Origin: Keratinibaculum paraultunense
GTDB lineage: Bacteria > Bacillota > Clostridia > Tissierellales > Tepidimicrobiaceae
Reading direction: 5' to 3'
Length of the DNA stretch: 64,000 nucleotides
Assembly: GCF_016767175.1 (NCBI RefSeq)
Contig: NZ_CP068564.1
Coordinates: forward strand, 2,108,001-2,172,000
The notes under the pieces were generated by a model that was not told where the DNA came from, did no database searches, and worked only from the letters and a program-made list of their open reading frames with translations. Below are positions 56,105 to 63,306 of the stretch, piece by piece (position 1 is the stretch's first letter; the number at the start of each line of letters is the position of its first letter). Both the position numbers and the translations under genes were made by a program.

Positions 56105-56371
56105 TTAATTAATTGGATTTTTATCATATATATTTTTTATTCTGCTTATTCTCTTTTCTAATTTTGGATGTACATCAAATCCTTTTATTTCATCATTATT
56201 TTCAACTTTATTCATCAATTCCATTTTTTTCAATGCATTTATTAAATCATCTTTATTATCGCAAATACTCACAGCAAACTTATCTGCATCAAATTCTTGT
56301 TTCTTAAAATATTTGTTTGCAATTAACTGTAGTGCTATTCCCATTCCTATAAGCATTGTAGAATGCAGCAA
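56105..56371 (-). pseudogene. M48-type metallopeptidase remnant, C-terminal end only
   Basis: The reading frame gives LIGMGIALQLIANKYFKK, then QEFDADKFAVSICDNKDDLI and HPKLEKRISRIKNIY. This matches the end of M48 (HtpX/Ste24-type) peptidases: the glutamate-containing E-x3-D zinc site and the HP-x-x-x-x-R-I-x-x-I tail. The HExxH segment and the membrane helices are absent. The frame runs into the double-glycine peptide gene upstream, so a deletion has probably removed the N-terminal half. Confidence 0.65.
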
Positions 56372-56507
56372 ATTTTATACCAGCAACTACATACGGTAAT
56401 GCTGCTTTTCCGGTTAAATATAATACTGCTACACCAACACCACCATCAATATTCTCAAGTTCATTTTCGTTTAAATATTCAAATTTACTATTCAATGTTA
56501 ATTCCAT
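56304..56507 (-). CDS. Bacteriocin-like peptide precursor with double-glycine leader
   Basis: A 67-residue peptide. Residues 1-23 form a leader MELTLNSKFEYLNENELENI followed by DGG, with the acidic/hydrophobic spacing and terminal Gly-Gly typical of leaders cut by C39-protease ABC exporters. The mature part begins VGVAVLYLTGKAALPYVVAG and is hydrophobic, like class II bacteriocins or signalling peptides. The last ~20 residues overlap, in another frame, the M48 peptidase remnant, so the original C-terminus may have been lost by deletion. GGGAGGAG lies 12 bases upstream of the ATG. No C39 transporter is in the window. Confidence 0.6.
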   Translation of the reverse strand: MELTLNSKFEYLNENELENIDGGVGVAVLYLTGKAALPYVVAGIKFAAFYNAYRNGNSTTVNCKQIF

Positions 56508-56990
56508 TCTATTTCATTTCTCCTCCCTAAGTTTTTTATATAAACAAGTCCCCCTCCGCGATTAGTACTAGGTTACTTGCATATGTTTAATTTAGATATA
56601 TAATTTAATTTCCATAAAATTTTTAAAATATTTTTTTACATTAATAAGCTAAATCCTTTATAGTTGCTAATTGAAAGTCTTTCATATTCTTTCTATAACA
56701 ACTTATCCCCATAAACTATTATATATATCACTGACATCATCCTCCAATCAATGATTTTAATTCTATAAATGTATATAAGTTTCTATATAATATAGCCTTT
56801 TGTATATATGGGATAAAATCCTTTCAATGTATTCAAAGATGTATAAAATAATCAAATTTACTTCTCTAAAAATATCCTTCTCTATTTGAATTCCATAATA
56901 TTCTGATTATTTAATACTATATCATTCTCTTTATAGTATTGCTATAGAAATGGACGAACAACATGATTTTATAAAATATGTATTTGTCCA
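56508..56990. other. Degraded intergenic region of the peptide locus
   Basis: A gap of nearly 500 bases with short decayed frames only. One (56641-56685) reads MKDFQLATIKDLAY, and another starts after GGAGG near 56745 but has only 15 codons. I see no complete gene, but the length and the remnants suggest lost peptide genes. Confidence 0.4.
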
Positions 56991-57104
56991 TTAACTACCA
57001 ATATACTTAAAATTAGCACCATTTGCACTTGTTAATACAGCTTCTATAGTATTTTGGGGAGAACCAAAATGTCCAGATGAGCTAAAAAAATTAATAGGTC
57101 CCAA
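56991..57104 (-). pseudogene. Unidentified C-terminal coding remnant next to the kinase gene
   Basis: A 37-codon frame directly after the kinase gene encodes GPINFFSSSGHFGSPQNTIE followed by AVLTSANGANFKYIGS and a TAA. The composition is protein-like. There is no ribosome binding site and no proper start (only TTG at 57104), and the frame runs into the kinase coding end. It looks like the 3' end of a gene whose start has been deleted. I do not recognise the family. Confidence 0.35.
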
Positions 57105-57921
57105 ATAATATTCTAAAAACTAAATAATTTTCTCCCTCAATTTTTTCATTAAATACTTCTATATTACCATTATGTTTTTTTATAATTTCTTTAATATTAT
57201 ATAATCCATAACCTCTTTTACTACTTGATTTTGTAAAATATCCTTTATTAAATATCTTATTGATACTTTCTACACTTAGATATGGATGTTTATTTTTAAT
57301 TTCTATAACATTCATATCTTTTTCTTTTTTTAATTTAAACCCATAGTCTCTTATATCTATCCAGAAATCTATTCCTAGTTCCTTAGCTTTTTTTACTTTA
57401 CTATACAAAAAACCTACTAATATTTTATTATCAAGTTTAATTAAATCTTCTAAATCTCTATTTACCTCTATCTCTTTTATATAATTTTCCCTAAAATTAA
57501 CAATATCTTCATAGTCTGTACTTGTAACGGCAATCATATTTAATACTTGAATATGATTGTCAAATTCATGCTGCTTAACCCTTATTTCATTAATTAATTC
57601 ATCAATTCTGGGAATATAATCTTCATAAATTTGTAATTGTTTTATTTCATATTCATTCTTCAGGCTATCTCTTAACATAATAAAATTTACATATATTGCC
57701 CCCAAAGAAAAAGTGGCCATTACAATTATATTTTTTAAAATACCTTCAATATCTATATACCAATGCATTAATATGGAAACTAGTAGAATAAATAAATTTA
57801 ACATTAACCCTTTAAATGCTTTGCTATTTTGAACTTTTTTAGCCTTAACTAATTTATTTGACAGCATCATATATTCTGTAATATCAAATATTCCCAATAT
57901 AATTAATTCAATCAATTTCAT
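57091..57921 (-). CDS. AgrC-like GHKL sensor kinase with missing ATP-binding segment
   Basis: A 276-residue protein of the AgrC/ComD type. It has about three hydrophobic helices (within residues 1-80, fewer than the usual six), a dimerisation helix with the H-box VKQHEFDNHIQ (phospho-acceptor His about residue 119) and a GHKL end with HPYLSVESINKIFNKGYFTK and GYGLYNIKEIIKKHNG. The segment carrying the N box (LxNLLDNAIEA-like), which binds Mg-ATP, is absent: IDIRDYGFKLKK runs straight into EKDMNVIEIKN. It may be catalytically dead. It overlaps the end of the response regulator frame by 14 bases. Confidence 0.8.
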   Translation of the reverse strand: MKLIELIILGIFDITEYMMLSNKLVKAKKVQNSKAFKGLMLNLFILLVSILMHWYIDIEGILKNIIVMATFSLGAIYVNFIMLRDSLKNEYEIKQLQIYEDYIPRIDELINEIRVKQHEFDNHIQVLNMIAVTSTDYEDIVNFRENYIKEIEVNRDLEDLIKLDNKILVGFLYSKVKKAKELGIDFWIDIRDYGFKLKKEKDMNVIEIKNKHPYLSVESINKIFNKGYFTKSSSKRGYGLYNIKEIIKKHNGNIEVFNEKIEGENYLVFRILFGTY

Positions 57922-58613
57922 AAATCTTACCCCTAATATAATCTTTATATTTCCTTCCTATAGGTATAGGAATCTCAACTCCTTTGAGGTAAATATCATT
58001 TTCAGTCTTATGAATTTTTTCTATATAGTTCATATTAATTATGTATCCTCTATGACACTGCACAAAATTTCCCCCTAGTTTGTCCATTAACTGCTTTAAA
58101 GTATAGGTAGATAAGCTTATCTCCTCATTTATGGTTACAATAAATAATTTTTCTAGATTCAATATAAATTATTTCATCTTCGTTTATAAGGTAAGAATAT
58201 TCTCTCTGCTTTATTTTTATATAAGTATCTTCTTCCATTTCTATCCCATAATTAATTAGGGTTTTTAAAATATGTTCTACCTCCTCATCTTTAAAAGGTT
58301 TTACTATATAGTCATAACAATGTATCTCTTTAAATGCCATTAGTTCTCTTGTAGGAATTGCTGTTATAAATACAATGGGGGTTAGTTTATATTTATCTAT
58401 ATCTCTGATTTCTTTAGCTAAATCAAATCCTGAATAGTCTTTTAATTGAATATCTAATAAAAACATATTGTAATCCATGTTTTTAACATATTCTAGGGCT
58501 TTTTCTGCATATCCCGTTATGTTAATTCTTATTTCTTCGTTTATTGAATTTATAATAGTTGTTAATCCCTTTGCAATTAAAGGTTCATCCTCAACAATTA
58601 GTACATTAGTCAT
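57908..58613 (-). pseudogene. LytTR-family response regulator, frameshifted
   Basis: An AgrA/ComE-like regulator in two frames. The first (from ATG 58613) has the receiver domain: LIVEDEPLIAKG, the phospho-accepting Asp in MFLLDIQLKDYSG, and FITAIP/VKPFKDEE. The LytTR DNA-binding domain begins at IKIKQREYSYLINEDEI. After EIIYIESRK the frame runs out at CNHK. The domain continues in the next frame (LFIVTINEEISLSTYTLKQL and FVQCHRGYIINMNYI). The break is at an A5 run (about 58146-58150), fitting a homopolymer indel or a sequencing error. With the altered kinase it forms a degraded quorum-sensing pair. Confidence 0.8.
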
Positions 58614-58622
58614 CCGAATCAC

Positions 58623-58784
58623 TTCTTTCTAGATTATATAACTTCATTATATTTGATAAATATGGAATATTCAAGAAATTAATGTAATATATCCTAGAAA
58701 TTACTTTACCTTATTTACAACTATTAGACTTAACGTCATCTTGTTTTTATATCTTATATATGATATGTTATAATAACTAATAAA
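58623..58784. promoter_or_regulatory. Divergent promoter region for the regulator and queT
   Basis: A TATAAT at 58769-58774 lies at a suitable distance before the preQ1 aptamer and probably starts the queT transcript near 58781; its -35 region is weak. Leftward signals for the regulator gene are not clear. Confidence 0.45.
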
Positions 58785-58858
58785 AAAAGTGTTTCCTTGG
58801 CACCCACTTTAAAAAAATCAAGGGATTATTTGACATCCCTTTTGGGATGTTTTTTTAT
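58785..58858 (+). promoter_or_regulatory. PreQ1-I riboswitch with terminator expression platform
   Basis: P1 is AAAGTG (58786-58791) with CACTTT (58805-58810). The loop contains CCTTG (58795-58799) and a GGCACC stretch, and the A-rich tail A7-T leads to CAAGG (58819-58823), which pairs with CCTTG to form the pseudoknot helix. This is the class I preQ1 arrangement. Downstream, ACATCCC-TTTT-GGGATGT (58833-58850) followed by seven T residues is an intrinsic terminator, and AAGGGAT (58820-58826) can pair with ATCCCTT as an antiterminator. PreQ1 binding should hold CAAGG in the pseudoknot and allow termination, so it is an OFF switch. Confidence 0.85.
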
Positions 58859-58875
58859 TCTAATAATTTGGGTAG

Positions 58876-58894
58876 CCAAGATGAAAAATCTTGG
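58876..58894 (+). promoter_or_regulatory. Hairpin abutting the queT ribosome binding site
   Basis: CCAAGAT (58876-58882) pairs with ATCTTGG (58888-58894) around GAAAA. Its 3' arm includes the first two G residues of the GGAGGG Shine-Dalgarno sequence at 58893-58898, so it may lower initiation. Confidence 0.4.
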
Positions 58895-58904
58895 AGGGAT
58901 GTTT

Positions 58905-59381
58905 ATGAATACTAAAAAACTTACAAAAGCTGGAGTCGTGATTGCTCTATATGTGGCATTGACTTATGCTTTTTCTTCATTGTCTTATGGACCATTGCAA
59001 TTTAGAGTATCAGAAATACTCACATTATTAGCCTATATAGATCCATTTTATGTACTTCCATTAACTTTAGGCAATGCTTTGGCTAATATAGGGAGTCCTT
59101 TTGGAATAATTGATGTAGTATACGGTACTTTTTTAAGTTTCCTAGCATTATATTCCATGAGTAAAACTAAAAACATATATATAGCCAGCCTCTGGCCAGC
59201 TATATTTAATGCATTCATAGGATTAGAAATATATTTATTATCAGAAACTCCTGTTAACTTCTTTATAGTAGCTGGACAAATTGCTTTATCTGAATTTATA
59301 ATAGTAAGTTTAATAGGTGTACCTGTTTTTAAACTTATTGAGAAGAATGATTATATCATGAAAATGTTGAAGGATAATTAA
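58905..59381 (+). CDS. queT: Queuosine precursor transporter QueT (ECF S-component)
   Basis: QueT takes up a queuosine precursor such as preQ1 with an ECF module encoded elsewhere. The 158-residue protein has about five transmembrane helices and the family motifs ALYVALTYAFSSLSYGPLQF, RVSEILTLLAYIDP and NIGSPFGIIDVVYGT. The ATG at 58905 was chosen for its distance from GGAGGG; an in-frame ATG at 58899 is too close. The preQ1-I riboswitch in the leader strongly supports the substrate assignment: when preQ1 is abundant, transcription should stop before the gene. Confidence 0.93.
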   Translation: MNTKKLTKAGVVIALYVALTYAFSSLSYGPLQFRVSEILTLLAYIDPFYVLPLTLGNALANIGSPFGIIDVVYGTFLSFLALYSMSKTKNIYIASLWPAIFNAFIGLEIYLLSETPVNFFIVAGQIALSEFIIVSLIGVPVFKLIEKNDYIMKMLKDN

Positions 59382-59470
59382 ACCTATCTTATTTCTCTAA
59401 ACTAAGAATAAATAAAAAAATATGTAATAATAATTAAATCTAAAATAATTACCTTGAAAAAATGATATAT

Positions 59471-59503
59471 GCCAAACGTTAGAAATTATCCCTAACGTTT
59501 GGC
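59471..59503. terminator. Bidirectional terminator between queT and the HAD gene
   Basis: GCCAAACGTTAG (59471-59482) pairs perfectly with CTAACGTTTGGC (59492-59503) around nine bases, with T-rich downstream sequence on both strands. Confidence 0.75.
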
Positions 59504-59509
59504 TATTTT

Positions 59510-59980
59510 CTAGTTTCTCAATGTAGCCTTTAATTTATTTTTATCTAAAATAATATTTATTGCCTCTATAATATTTCTTGCTACTATATCTGCTTGCCAT
59601 AATAATTTCCCTGAAGCTCCTTCTCCCTCAATTATAGCTATAGATAATGTAGCTTCTTTAAACATAGGTATATCATTAAAACCGTTTCCCACTGCTAAAG
59701 TTTTTTCTTTACCTATTTTTTCGACTATATCTTTTTTAGACTTCCCTGCATTTTCTTTAGGAAAAGTTAGTATCTTAACAGGAATATTTTTGCATTGTTC
59801 TACTACAGTTCCATATGTATCTGCTGTAAGTATATAAAGATTTGCATACTTTTCTAATTCTAAAAAAAGTTCCCCTACTCCCTCTAATATCTTCCCATCT
59901 ACTGCTATGGTTCCATTATAATCAAATACAATGTTTTCAATCTCTATATTTTCTCTCCCGGGTATTTCATATATTATCAA
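59510..59980 (-). CDS. HAD-family protein, soluble P-type-ATPase-like
   Basis: A 156-residue HAD hydrolase. Motif I is FDYNGTIA (DxN instead of DxD), the basic residue is in the KSKKDI segment, and motif III is VGNGFNDIPMFKEA, the form found in P-type ATPase phosphorylation domains and their soluble relatives (COG4087). These are thought to be phosphatases or remnants of metal-ATPase domains; the substrate is unknown. It is a single gene beginning at an ATG at 59980. The motif I Asn replaces the acid that protonates the leaving group in many HAD phosphatases. Confidence 0.78.
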   Translation of the reverse strand: MIIYEIPGRENIEIENIVFDYNGTIAVDGKILEGVGELFLELEKYANLYILTADTYGTVVEQCKNIPVKILTFPKENAGKSKKDIVEKIGKEKTLAVGNGFNDIPMFKEATLSIAIIEGEGASGKLLWQADIVARNIIEAINIILDKNKLKATLRN

Positions 59981-60080
59981 TTATATCCACCTCCCATATT
60001 TAAAAATTGACTTCTATATAGTTCATAATAATATCAATGATATAAAAAAATACAATATTTTGTTGAAATTTTTAGATTTT

Positions 60081-60115
60081 AAAAGAGGTAGTCTTGCAAG
60101 ACTACCTCTTTTTTT
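60081..60115 (-). terminator. Terminator of the subtilase, 32-bp palindrome
   Basis: AAAAGAGGTAGTCTTG (60081-60096) is followed by its exact reverse complement (60097-60112). Read leftward from the subtilase stop it ends in a T tract. Confidence 0.75.
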
Positions 60116-60171
60116 AAAAATTTAGTAAAATTATACTTTCCCTCTTGAACTCAAGAGAAAAATTATCTACC

Positions 60172-62928
60172 TCAGCCACCACCTGTAGTAAGCCATACAG
60201 ATGTAGATGCTGAACTGGGTTCATATCCAGATAATGTAGTATCAACTTTTATAGTGTACGTCCCTACTGGGTCACTAGTACATGTGGATTTTGTAAAAGT
60301 AGCAATTCCATATGAATTAGTTGTTAATGTTGCAGTTTCATTAATCCCTCTTGGATTAGTAAGTGTAACCTTAACTGTCGCACCTATTAGAGCATTTTTA
60401 TTTTCATCTGTTACTTTAATTGTAGCTGTAATTTTTTCTCCTTGTTTATAAGATGTTTTATCTGTTGAAATATTGGTTAATGTCTTTTTTATTGGTATTG
60501 GATCTGGTTCTGGTTCTGGTTCTGGATCTGGTTCTGGCATAACTTCATCTACTAATTTAATAGTAGTATTAGCAGTACTATTTTCATATCCATTTGTAGG
60601 GAAAGTGTTTGCAGTAATTTTATAAGTTCCTAGTTCCATTGAAGATGTTGTATTAAAATTATATACAGCAATACCTGAAGTATTTGTCAATAATATATTT
60701 CTAAATGTAGTTCCATTAGGTCTTGTAATATATAAATCTATCCATGCATATGGCATTGGTCTGCCATCTCTATCTGTTACTTTTATATTTATCTTTGCAG
60801 TTTCTCCTCTTAAATATTCTGTTTTATCTGTTGTTATAGTTGTAATTGTTGCATAGATAGGTAAATCTGGCTCTGGTTCTGGTTCTGGTTCTGGATCTGG
60901 TTCTGGCATAACTTCATCTACTAATTTAATAGTAGTATTAGCAGTACTATTTTCATATCCATTTGTAGGGAAAGTGTTTGCAGTAATTTTATAAGTTCCT
61001 AGTTCCATTGAAGATGTTGTATTAAAATTATATACAGCAATACCTGAAGTATTTGTCAATAATATATTTCTAAATGTAGTTCCATTAGGTCTTGTAATAT
61101 ATAAATCTATCCATGCATATGGCATTGGTCTGCCATCTCTATCTGTTACTTTTATATTTATCTTTGCAGTTTCTCCTCTTAAATATTCTGTTTTATCTGT
61201 TGTTATAGTTGTAATTGTTGCATAGATAGGTAAATCTGGCTCTGGTTCTGGTTCTGGTTCTAAACTTACTACAGGTCTTCCTTCTTCTAACCATTTATTC
61301 ATTCCTCCAAGCATCCTATAAACTTCTTTAAAATTCAATTCTTTCATTAAATCTACAGTATATCCGCTACGACCTTGAGTCCTACAATAAACTAAATATT
61401 TTTTATCTCTGTCTAGTTTTTCTATCTCACTTCTAAAATTATCCCCATAATAATCAATATTTATTGCACCTTCAATATGGGCTTCTTTATATTCCTCTGG
61501 AGTCCTTACATCTAAAATAACAAATTGCGGATTGTTTTTATTAGCTGCTATCATTTCTGCTGCTTCTTGAGTAGAAATATCCTTAAATATTGGTTCTATT
61601 ACATCTTCACCTCTAGCTGCTTTAACTGCTTCATAAGCATCTACTATCCCGTAACCATAGTAATAGCTATCACCTGCATATTGTGCTGTCTCTCTTAATA
61701 TATCTGCAGCTTCTTGTACAGAAATATTTTTATTAACTGATCGCATCAATCCTGCTACTCCAGCTACATGAGGACTTGCCATTGAAGTACCTGACATATA
61801 TTGATACCCATTATTAGGAACTGTACTATATACATTTACTCCTGGTGCCATGACATCTAAGCCTGTCCCATAATTAGAAAAGCTTGCCCTATTTCTATTT
61901 GAATCTACAGCTCCTACTGCTATTACACCATCATATGCTGCTGGATAACTAATCCTGGAAGAATATTCATTACCACTAGCTGCTACTATAATAACACCTT
62001 TTGACATTGCTGTTTGACATGCATTATCAAATGCTTGTACATATCCTCCGCCACCTAATGACATATTAATTACATCAGCTCCTACATTAGCTGCATGTAA
62101 TATACCTTCAATTATCCCATAAACTGATCCACTGCCATTATCGCCTAATACTTTTACTGGTATTAAAGTACCTTGTTTCATAACTCCTGACACTATGCCA
62201 TAACTAGCAATTGTTCCTGCTACGTGAGTACCATGACCAGCTCTATCCATAAAATCTGAACTATTAGAACTTGTAAAGTTTTTCCCTAAACTTGTGTTAA
62301 CATAGTTTCTCAAACTTTGATGATTATAGTCAATTCCAGTATCTACTACAGCTATTTTTACATCCATACTACCTGGGGTAATATCCCAAGCTTGTGGTGC
62401 TTTAATCATTTCATATTGCCATTTCTGATTATTATGAACATCATAAATTTGAATTTCTTCATCTTCTGCAACTTCTCCTATTGCATGCATTATATAATTT
62501 GGTTCAATGCTATTTACTTTTAAACCATTGCTTTCTAGTTCTTGTTTTAAAGCCTTAATTGCATGATCTATAGTTTTATATTCATTAGATGAATAACCAA
62601 CCAAATAAACATATCCCATATTTTCAATTACAGTTGCTTTAAAATTACTATCAAAATTACTTGTTTTGATATTATTCTCATCAGTATCAATAAGGGATTT
62701 TTTAATATTAAATCCTTTTTTACTATTAATTATTGAAGTATGTTTAACAATGTTATTTCTAATACTTTGGGTTGAATAACCATTATCCTTTTGAATAGAA
62801 ACTATCAATTCTCCTGGAACATATTGATCTGCATTACTATTTGATAATAATTGACTTTCTGCCATGACTGGAATTGTCATAGCCATGATTAACGTTAAAA
62901 CCATCAATAAACGTAAAAACTTTTTCAT
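60172..62928 (-). CDS. Secreted S8 subtilase fused to rhodanese and Ig-like repeats
   Basis: A 918-residue exported protease. It has a signal peptide (about 1-23), an inhibitor-type propeptide (about 35-150) and a subtilisin domain with Asp196 (VVDTGIDYNHQSL), His232 (GHGTHVAGTIAS), oxyanion Asn320 (AASGN) and Ser382 (SGTSMASPHVAG). A rhodanese-like domain follows (about 447-555; LDVRTPEEYKEAHIEGAINI, active-site Cys515 in VYCRTQGRSG). A Pro-Glu linker (EPEPEPEPD) leads to two identical 123-residue Ig-like repeats (566-688, 689-811) and a third, diverged one. There is no LPXTG anchor. The start follows AAAGGGGGAAAAGTA. A sulfurtransferase fold on a secreted protease is unusual. Confidence 0.9.
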   Translation of the reverse strand: MKKFLRLLMVLTLIMAMTIPVMAESQLLSNSNADQYVPGELIVSIQKDNGYSTQSIRNNIVKHTSIINSKKGFNIKKSLIDTDENNIKTSNFDSNFKATVIENMGYVYLVGYSSNEYKTIDHAIKALKQELESNGLKVNSIEPNYIMHAIGEVAEDEEIQIYDVHNNQKWQYEMIKAPQAWDITPGSMDVKIAVVDTGIDYNHQSLRNYVNTSLGKNFTSSNSSDFMDRAGHGTHVAGTIASYGIVSGVMKQGTLIPVKVLGDNGSGSVYGIIEGILHAANVGADVINMSLGGGGYVQAFDNACQTAMSKGVIIVAASGNEYSSRISYPAAYDGVIAVGAVDSNRNRASFSNYGTGLDVMAPGVNVYSTVPNNGYQYMSGTSMASPHVAGVAGLMRSVNKNISVQEAADILRETAQYAGDSYYYGYGIVDAYEAVKAARGEDVIEPIFKDISTQEAAEMIAANKNNPQFVILDVRTPEEYKEAHIEGAINIDYYGDNFRSEIEKLDRDKKYLVYCRTQGRSGYTVDLMKELNFKEVYRMLGGMNKWLEEGRPVVSLEPEPEPEPDLPIYATITTITTDKTEYLRGETAKINIKVTDRDGRPMPYAWIDLYITRPNGTTFRNILLTNTSGIAVYNFNTTSSMELGTYKITANTFPTNGYENSTANTTIKLVDEVMPEPDPEPEPEPEPDLPIYATITTITTDKTEYLRGETAKINIKVTDRDGRPMPYAWIDLYITRPNGTTFRNILLTNTSGIAVYNFNTTSSMELGTYKITANTFPTNGYENSTANTTIKLVDEVMPEPDPEPEPEPDPIPIKKTLTNISTDKTSYKQGEKITATIKVTDENKNALIGATVKVTLTNPRGINETATLTTNSYGIATFTKSTCTSDPVGTYTIKVDTTLSGYEPSSASTSVWLTTGGG
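60503..61240. repeat. Perfect 369-bp tandem duplication in the subtilase gene
   Basis: 60503-60871 and 60872-61240 are two copies of a 369-bp (123-codon) unit; the homology extends about 20 bases into the next Pro-Glu linker. By eye they are identical at the DNA level. The unit covers one Ig-like domain plus its Pro-Glu linker, and lies in a gene whose linker DNA is a simple (GGTTCT)-like repeat on this strand. Confidence 0.9.
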
Positions 62929-63189
62929 TACTTTTCCCCCTTTTTAAATTTTTTAAATTTTTATTTTTAATACTTAAAAAAAATATTTTTTAATCACCTC
63001 CTAATAAATATTTTTTTGTTATAAATATAATAAATAACTTGCTTAATTTTACTATAATTATATTTATAACTAAGTTTTATAATTTTTTACACTTAATATT
63101 AAGCTATCTTATTTTTATAATATTACATACAAAGTATAATCACAACGTGATTCAAATCTGGATTTAAAATTCACTTTACAAAACATAAA
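62929..63189. promoter_or_regulatory. Upstream region of the subtilase
   Basis: About 260 very AT-rich bases (upstream of the minus-strand subtilase) with several possible -10 boxes and no gene or clear operator. Confidence 0.4.
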
Positions 63190-63214
63190 AAAAAGATCAC
63201 TTTTCAGTGATCTT
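63190..63214 (-). terminator. Terminator of the amidohydrolase gene
   Basis: AAGATCAC (63193-63200) pairs with GTGATCTT (63207-63214). On the minus strand it is followed by a run of eight T residues, about 90 bases after the amidohydrolase stop. Confidence 0.75.
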
Positions 63215-63306
63215 ACACTTTCTATCTTATCCACCACAGTATATTCATTACTAATATACGCTAGTTTTATGGGTTACACTCCAATTTCATAGTAATACTT
63301 TTAAAA

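Noticed and set aside
56641-56685. Tiny peptide gene MKDFQLATIKDLAY in the decayed peptide locus
   Set aside because: Fourteen codons with no convincing ribosome binding site or known signal-peptide features; chance is likely in AT-rich DNA.
60481-61270. CRISPR-like or satellite array
   Set aside because: The repeats lie in frame within a protein gene and are explained by Pro-Glu linkers and duplicated Ig-like domains; no spacers.
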